Shown: piece after piece, positions 56,630 through 64,000 of the stretch
Layout of the letters: each line of letters starts with the position of its first letter
Position numbering within the stretch: position 1 is the stretch's first letter
Source of the DNA: Sipunculus nudus
Taxonomy: Eukaryota; Annelida; Sipuncula; Golfingiida; Sipunculidae
Assembly: GCA_026874595.1 (NCBI GenBank)
Contig: CM049317.1
Coordinates: 75,358,891-75,422,890 of the forward strand
DNA length: 64,000 bases
Direction: 5' to 3'
Made by a program: the position numbers and the translations under genes
Notes under the pieces: model-generated
What the model was told of the DNA's origin: nothing
The model's database searches: none
What the model saw: only the letters and a program-made list of their open reading frames with translations

Positions 56630-57245
56630 CGGTATGTTTTATAATATACTAAGCAAAAAGCGGATGAAGCTTTTGGACTAAGGATTCAGAATGTAGTTGC
56701 CTTTGGATTATTTATCCTGAGGGTTAAATGTCCGGTTGGGGGCGGGGAGGGGGACAAAAGTCTTCGGGTGAAATTCCAGAGAGAGGATACACATCAGCGT
56801 GGAAGTTGCAAGGGCCATTTGTATGACTCTGGTTTGTGAGACGTCTGATTTATCAACTTTATAAGGCTTTGGTATTTTATCTTCTGGAACTAAACAAATA
56901 AATATTTAATTTGAAATATGGACTTTTTACTTAATTCATCTAAGAGAATGTGTGTATCTATTTTTTTTCACTGAACAGCACGGGACGTGGTAAAGACGTA
57001 CTGCCCTATCATATAACGCATGTTCATGCCATAGGCCACATTTGTAACGAGTCCGTATATCCACGAACAGGCGGGACAGACTTTAGCGCACTACGCATAC
57101 CAAAAACCTTTTCATTTCGAGGCTTTAGCAAGGAGTTTCTGGAATCAAGCAGTGGTGTATGGGCATTCGTTATGTTCCAATTGTTATTATTGCTTTACAC
57201 AAAAAAAATCTTAATTGAGTTTAATTTTATTGTCTTTATATCATT

Positions 57246-57247
<2 letters not shown>

Positions 57248-57291
<44 letters not shown>
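57248..57291. repeat. (AT)n microsatellite
   Basis: Counterpart of 51357-51411 in unit 1, shorter here. Confidence 0.95.
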
Positions 57292-57294
<3 letters not shown>

Positions 57295-59043
57295 CGGATA
57301 CATTTATACAGCGTAAATAGATATTACCAGGAGCATTTTCGAAATTATTAATTTTATTATCATTTATTTAACCAAGTTTATATTTAACTGTGTTCAATAA
57401 ACATATGATGTAGTATACGGTAATAGCTTATAAAGAACTTTCCTTATCGAGTACATATCAACGCGAAGTACGCAAAACAGTGCTACTCATAAAGACTATA
57501 TACGCATTCATACTGCAGATTCGCAGTTTGGAATTGGTGCCATAAACTAGATTACTGATATACAAATTATACATACGCACAATCGATTTAAGGAATATTT
57601 ATTATACAGCCTGTATATATAAATTATAGCGCCGTTTTTCTGAAAGCCAAATTTCCGAGAATTTCCTTTTACTGAAATTTAAATTGGAGAACCGAAAATG
57701 TATTTGTATTTACGAAATATTTTTCATGCTTGTAAACACATCAAATGAATTTTTTTTTGTAAATATGATTCATAAGGGCCTGCAGTCAGGGTTAAGCCCA
57801 GTGTTGACCTTAATTAGGGGCCTTATTAGTTCTTGGCCGATCTTGTCACCGGGCAAAGGTATGAAAACTAAAGCTTGTACCGCAATTATAGGATCCCTAT
57901 ACCCCAGAAATAGGCTGAGCAGTTTATGCAAGAGCACTTGTGTGTTATCAACTACATGCATATCTCGTTTGTACTTAAGCAAGCAGAGTTCGTCGGCCTG
58001 GGCTAGGATGTCAGGCCAAACAACTCAACAGTGTGGACATTGTTATAATCCTTGCCAACTGATCCACACTGGAAACAGCAACATGAGGAACAGCTCCATT
58101 CACACCTGACGAAGGGGGCCGAGCACCCGAAAGCTTGTGTAAAGGAAACTACACGAAACTAGTCTTTTAAAAAGGTGTCAACCAATTACATTACTTTTTG
58201 TAAATAACAGACTAGCACGGTAATTTAAAACTTTGCAGTGTGGACATTGGTTAAGTATCATTCATTCATCGCTTATGCTCGGACAGGTTTAGGCGCGAGG
58301 ACATAACAAAGCAGCGGGCCTGGCCAAACAAATGAGCAGTCCATTCCCAAGAGCATTTGTGTCATTTGCTTAAACTCGCTGTGATTCAGCTTATTCTTCA
58401 TTTCGCATTTACTGTAAAGAAAAACATTACTCAGGCACGATCGTTTTGCTGTCATTTGTCAAAGGAATGGGGTCAAAGAAGAAAAAAACAGCGGCATTAT
58501 GCTTTTAAAACAATATATATATATAAGATTTTCATAACAAAATTTTAAGAACTTACATTTAATAATACCCATCAGCCACAACCAAATGTTAGCGCCCCCC
58601 TGTTCCCGAATTTCTGGATCCGCCACTGATTAATGTTATAAAATTATCAATAAAGCCAGCATTTGAAGAAAGTGTGATATACTGTCACAGTTTATAATTC
58701 CATGATACACTTTTGATTCTCATGTGGAACTTGGATTGCTGTAAAACTTCAGATTTCCTAAACCTAGGTCAATCCCTAGTGTGCATATCAGTAGACTTGC
58801 CTAGCACATAGGATACAAATGTCCACATTTAATTAAAATCCCTGGTGCTGTGATATTATTGTGAAGTATATGTACAGTATACTATAGTATTATATAAGTA
58901 TAATATAGTTTCTGTGTAGATTCTTTTTTTAAGGAGCGAAGAAGAAATTTTTTTATTGATGACTCATACACAGTTTTGTTTTATCCCCTGTCTCCAAGGA
59001 AAGATGTTATTTTAGCACGATGCTTGTTAAATTACCCACAGTT

Positions 59044-59089
<46 letters not shown>

Positions 59090-59223
59090 GCTGAAGTGTC
59101 TAATTTTTAATCTAAGCATGTACATGCATGTGCAGGTTTCCATTTCGATTTGGGGCTACATGACAGGCTTGTAGCAGTCGCTTTCCATCATTTATAATTT
59201 TATATCCTGGTGTCACTCAGGCT

Positions 59224-59500
59224 CAGTGTCTACCACACCTACGGTGCCTGGCCCTATTACTAGGTCATAACACCGAGGAACCCCAAAAGACGCACCAGTA
59301 TGTGAGTGATGTGACAGCTGTGGGACCAAGCCTTCCAATCCAGCCTGCAGAGCCCTCGCCCGAGGTTGGACCGAACGAAAAAAAACCTCCCCCTCCTCAG
59401 CTAGGATTTGAACTCCCGACCTTCCCTGGCTTAGAGTCCTTTGCTCTACCCCTGCACCTCAGAAACCGTTTCAACAAAAATTTTAATGGGAGCGACTACT
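59224..59500 (-). repeat. tRNA-derived SINE-like repeat, unit 2
   Basis: Counterpart of 54940-55215 in the second duplication unit; B-box-like sequence at 59404-59415. Confidence 0.6.
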
Positions 59501-59505
59501 CGCTC

Positions 59506-60640
59506 GTTCGGAATTCATTTTTTTAGGAGTAACAACAATCTCACAAGTGAAGTGGTCTTAGCACATACAGCACATAAAGATAAAAAAAATTAAAGGTATA
59601 GGAATTATGCGGAATGTTATGCAGGTGTTACTAAGGCCTTTTCTGTTTACATTTCATTATTCTTTAATCTAATCTTATTTTACCTACTGTATTGAAGTGT
59701 ACGGGTTTTTTGCACTATTGCCACTACTTTTGACTGCTGAAGAGAGTTTAACGAATGATTACCTCCTCTCCGATAATTCACATCCACATGATGTGTTAAT
59801 TTAATTCCCTCAGATTATTAACTCTAGAAAAGTATTTAAAGTTAGAGTGTTGATTTATTAATGTACAGGGCTATTTATCCGTTGTTACCTTTAACTTTTA
59901 ATGAAGTATTTTGTACAAACTCAGTACTACATTATTATAGAACACGAAGAATACATTTTAGCTAAATATAACCGCTGGATCTGGAAACTTCGTTTTTTAC
60001 GCATTTTTTTCTATTTTGAGATCCCAAAATGACAGCTGGCATAGCAGTTCATCTAGTGTCATGTTTATATTTGTGACACAGTATAAACATTCAAAAATAT
60101 GGCCCAACTGACGAGCTATTCCGCTGACTGCTTGGGTGTAAAAAAATGTCTTCCCTTGAATTGAATATGCATAAGACAATTCAGCATGACAGAACAGGCA
60201 TCAATGTTTGCGTTATGTTCCTTATCGGTGAACAGAGAAATAAGCCTTTCAGCTAATGTCAGACAATGCAACGTCATACCCGACCTAATTAAGTGACGTC
60301 TTTATGACTTCACTATTGTCTTATAAACAGCTCTCAGAATCACAGACATTGAAAGTGTTCAATGGAGGAACGTACTCTTCAGCTGTACAGCCGGAAAAAC
60401 GCCACTCTCGGTCCTTTCACATAAGCAACGCAATAAGATGGCAAAGTAAATACTTTTAACTTGATATTATTACGTTACCCAAAATTGGCGGTACGTAACA
60501 TCTGCAAATAGCTTTCAAGGAATTCATAATTTTATAAAGAATATGCGGACAAGGGTCCTGTGATTGATTATTGAAACTCGACTCCTCGCTTGTGTGACAA
60601 GGATTCTGATGAGAACAGCAACATGCGAAACCCGCTGTCG
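59506..60640. other. Intergenic, no gene recognised
   Basis: AT-rich sequence right of the duplication. A 20-codon ORF at 60363 has no support as a gene. Confidence 0.5.
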
Positions 60641-60654
60641 TTGCTTTATTGGTT

Positions 60655-61230
60655 TTTTTACGGGACGCACGAACGATTTGAGAAGGATGCGAATGTTGAA
60701 AAAATGGCCAAGCCCAACATTCGTGTTTTAGGCTCCAAATGTTCGTCAAACCTGCGCGGGGGTTCGGTTTCGTCGTCAATTGTTCGCGGGAGTCGCATTT
60801 AGTTCGGCGGGAATTTAAAAAGAGTTTGAAATTTTTTCGCGAACGTTTCCCGCATCCCGGTTCGTGATTTGTTCGTGATTTGTCTCGAAAATCTAAAAAC
60901 CTTCGTCATATGTACACGACCTACTAACGACGTGCGTGATGTTCTCAAAATCTTTGTGAAACCGTAAACAGATTCCGACCGTTTGTAGAATGTCTCGCGA
61001 AAGCAGCGAAGTTCATCCGATCATTTCTCGATCTTTTCACGACCTGTTCGCGTACTCGAACTCGAAAATTTTATAGTTTTGTCGTTATCTCATTCGTTAG
61101 GTGTACTTTAACGAGAAAACAACGAGAATCAAACGAGAAAACAACGAGCGTAACTCGAAACCCTTCGTTTTTGTCCACATTTTAAGTAACGAAACAGCGT
61201 TAGCCTCTTTCGTTGCCGTTTCTAATAAGG
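60655..61230. repeat. CGAA/TTCG-dense patch
   Basis: About 570 bp packed with CGAAC, TTCGTG, TCGCGAA and ACGAG variants, unlike the surrounding AT-rich DNA. No long ORF, no clean period, no recognised family. It recalls the motif-dense ends of the 38312-40393 element. Confidence 0.5.
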
Positions 61231-63390
61231 TTACTTGAAGCATGTAATGTCAATATTCCTATACTTTTCTGAATCCCGTGCTAGTTGTGAGAGATTATAA
61301 CCATTTCTTGGGCTTGGGATTAAGAGAGAGAGAGAGAGAGCGAGAGAGCGAGAGAGTGCCTTTCCCCTAATAATCTCCATGATATGTAAGCTGGTTTTAA
61401 TGTGCATACATAAAAGCTTCACTTGACGCAATACAAAGCGTTCCTCTATTTACAAGATGGAAGTCTTTGTTGGTGTCCTGCTACCAAATCATGTTTACAA
61501 ACTATAAACATTGTTTTAAAGCAACTATATGATGACGATTGAGACCGAAAGCAAAGGGAATACTTTTACATCAGTTTTGGAGGGACTGTATACGAGCATA
61601 TATTGTGAAGTGTCTGAATTATTCTTGTCAGTGTCAAAATGCCGAACTTCCAAAATTCCTCATCTATATTATCAGATGAATAATAATAAAAAAACACGGC
61701 AAAGAAATAAAGCATTTTTGTTAATTTTTAAATGTCCGCCAATCGTAATCCAAAAAGGCCACCTGTAGGCAAACAATACGGAACTATACAAGATTGCAAA
61801 CGGCAGAAGAAGGCATTGCTGGATTTACTTTTGCAAACAGCTACTTCCGGTCATTTTCAACACGGCTTCGTGTCCGGCGTTCATTGTGATCAAAAGAATG
61901 GTTTCACTTAATGGCTAGCTGGTATTAAGCGAGATTTGTAAAGCTCTAACATTTACGATGTGTGCTCTGCTACAGGATGTCTCAAAATGTCTGAAAGTTA
62001 GAATATATTCAAAACAGTGGACCAAAGGTGTGAACATAAACACAGCATATGCATCGCCGGGCCACAACATGTGTACACTAGGAGATGCCCTGACTGACTT
62101 GGCCTTAAAAATGTAATACATGTTCCCACTGGCTGAATCATCACGTTTGCGCCTCACATTCAGACCTCCGGTTAGACAGCCTTGTTATGGTAAACAGAAA
62201 CACACGGACTGTGTTTACAAACAAGCGGAGTCATATAAAGTTATCAAACAACTGTAGACTGAGACTGAGACTGTGTGCCGGGATGGTGTAGGCCCGAAAC
62301 TTTTGTGAAAAGCAAAACTGAATTGATAGTGTGAAAGAACACTCATAATATAGCTTCTGATTATGTCCCTTAACTTCAACACCTTTAATGTGTGTTTTAA
62401 ATCATGATTATTTGTATTATATTTATAATGAATAACATCAAAATGGTGTTGTATGGTGTTATAAATCCTGTTTTATTTCTAATTGTGTAATTGTAAAGGT
62501 TGTTTCCATATGCGCGTGTATGCAGACTGGCAGACGTATATTTGTGTACAATGGTATCGACAGGCCTTCTACAAAAAAAAAAAGTGTGACGTGATTTTAG
62601 CACGAATCCATGAGTTCACGCTCCTGTGACGATTTTCACGTATACACGCACATTCGCAAATACGATGACGAATACATGGAAACACCCCAGTTGACAAATC
62701 ATATATGAGCGCGATGTTTTACACATATACGCGCACATGGAAACACATCTATGCTTACGATCGAAATGAACGCTTATGCTGAGATTATTACGTATGGGAG
62801 AAATAAAACACATGCACATTTTCTACTTATATGTATACAAATTATCCGTTTTACGTTTCAAAACTGAGATGTGATATCAGTATTATAAAATTTGTTTAAA
62901 ATACGTTTTTACTTGTTTTATATTGTTTCAGGAAAACTATCTTTATTATGATAACATTTCTCTCGGTCATTTAAAATTGGTTCTATCGATAATTATACGT
63001 GATGAAACATTTTGCGGTAAATAATATTTTATACCGATATATTTATCGTGGATTTCACACACTCATTGTTCATTGCATAAATTACAGAATTAAATATTAC
63101 AATCAGGGACTAATTGCACAATGTCCATCTACAATAAGGGACTAAAGGGACATTCTCAGCTCGTCTTTTATTATATGGCTAATTTTGCCACTTATTTTCC
63201 ATTCTCATGCGAGCAATCTAGATAAATACAACACAAGAAAAATATCCTTATACCGGTATGCATTTAGAAAATATTTGCACCGTAATCACGAGCAATTTTC
63301 CTCACTTCATTCGTTTGTTAGGTGTTGTAAACCTTCATATGATTCGGAATGTTGTCCAGGTATGCGGTCGCGGATAAATTTCATGTATGT
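61231..63390. other. Intergenic, no gene recognised
   Basis: Contains only a short (GA)n-like tract near 61325-61356; no exon or RNA gene recognised. Confidence 0.5.
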
Positions 63391-63391
63391 G

Positions 63392-63396
<5 letters not shown>

Positions 63397-63449
<53 letters not shown>
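63397..63449. repeat. (AT)n microsatellite
   Basis: Alternating A/T tract of about 53 bp. Confidence 0.96.
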
Positions 63450-63451
<2 letters not shown>

Positions 63452-64000
63452 CGACTATTTTCCCTGTAATGTAAAACATGACTGGATAAGATTAAGAAAA
63501 CGGCATCTTATATGTAAACATGAATTGACAGATCAAGAGTGGACCATAAGGGAATGTTTTATACATATTTGCAATGATTTCGTTTCCATGCGAGGACATT
63601 TTTCCTTATGGTTTATAACGATTAACACATTTAATTCTGGGATACCCCAACGTAAAATGTACGTGGTTGCTCTCCATACCGAATCCGCGTATATAAATTT
63701 TGTTATTAGACGGGTCGCTATATGATCCGACATTTTTTTGTCCGATGTCCGATGAGGCCGGATATGTTCCACAACCGAAAAAAAGGAAACGGTACCTCAT
63801 AAAATCATAATTTTGACTCGATCCACAATCACGCCCTTACCGCATCCGCAACCCCTTAAAGGATTCGTAGTTCTGGGTATACATGTTAATATTTGAATGA
63901 GTTAAATGCTGTTAATGTTATCTGCTTTCCCAACTTTGAACAAGAAGGGATAAAAAAACTGATAGCTGTCATACATGTAATTAATATTTTACAATAAAAT

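Larger units (their letters stand above)
55225..59505. repeat. Large tandem duplication, unit 2 (~4.3 kb)
   Basis: Near-identical to unit 1 except for the ~1.6-kb absence, joined at 58511-58525 where GCTTTTAAAACAA runs straight into TATATATATATAAGATTTTC. Ends ACTACTCGCTC at 59505, matching the end of unit 1 at 55221. Confidence 0.95.

Noticed and set aside
60456-60779. 107-codon minus-strand ORF
   Set aside because: No recognisable domain; part overlaps the CGAA-dense patch and there is no supporting splice or promoter context.

Overview
The window is eukaryotic DNA, most likely from a bivalve mollusc or a close lophotrochozoan relative; the species is not determinable from the sequence alone. 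It is AT-rich with sparse, intron-split genes, dense (AT)n microsatellites, tRNA-derived repeats and many short inverted-repeat transposons. The animal assignment rests on three multi-exon genes whose exons join in frame at consensus GT/AG sites. The mollusc assignment is inference from the mix of gene families and repeats.

Layout. (1) 1-11.1 kb, plus strand: the last nine exons of an alkylglycerol monooxygenase (AGMO/TMEM195-like), whose N-terminal exons lie off the left edge; its introns hold a ~180-bp tandem array, a ~150-bp tandem array, a Tc1/mariner-like MITE and another interspersed repeat. (2) 11.1-16.4 kb: intergenic. (3) 16.7-23.85 kb, plus strand: a complete four-exon, seven-transmembrane gustatory-receptor-like (GRL) chemoreceptor, with the TYhhhhhQF signature and three phase-0 introns near its C-terminus; its last intron is filled by a dimeric array carrying a GGTGGCGCCACC palindrome. 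(4) 24-35.7 kb: gene-poor, with a decayed Ty3/Gypsy-like gag-protease relic (minus), a perfect 306-bp tandem duplication carrying a tRNA-like sequence, and a probable solo LTR. (5) 35.7-48.3 kb, minus strand: a complete 11-exon secreted serine-protease homologue. It has a signal peptide, two tandem copies of a Cys/Trp domain I cannot name, and a trypsin fold in which catalytic His and Ser are replaced by Gln and Ala. Its introns hold a 62-bp minisatellite, a hAT-like MITE with an 8-bp target duplication, and a ~2.1-kb inverted-repeat element with unusual GTCGTA-rich ends. (6) 49.3-59.5 kb: no recognised gene; a large tandem duplication (about 5.9 kb, then a 4.3-kb second copy lacking ~1.6 kb). 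(7) 59.5-64 kb: no recognised gene; contains a CGAA/TTCG-dense patch.

The three genes have no evident shared pathway: ether-lipid cleavage, chemoreception and a secreted pseudoprotease. They look like ordinary neighbours. The observations most worth pursuing are the ancient chemoreceptor gene structure, the pseudoprotease with its duplicated two-exon module, and the unexplained motif-dense transposon ends.
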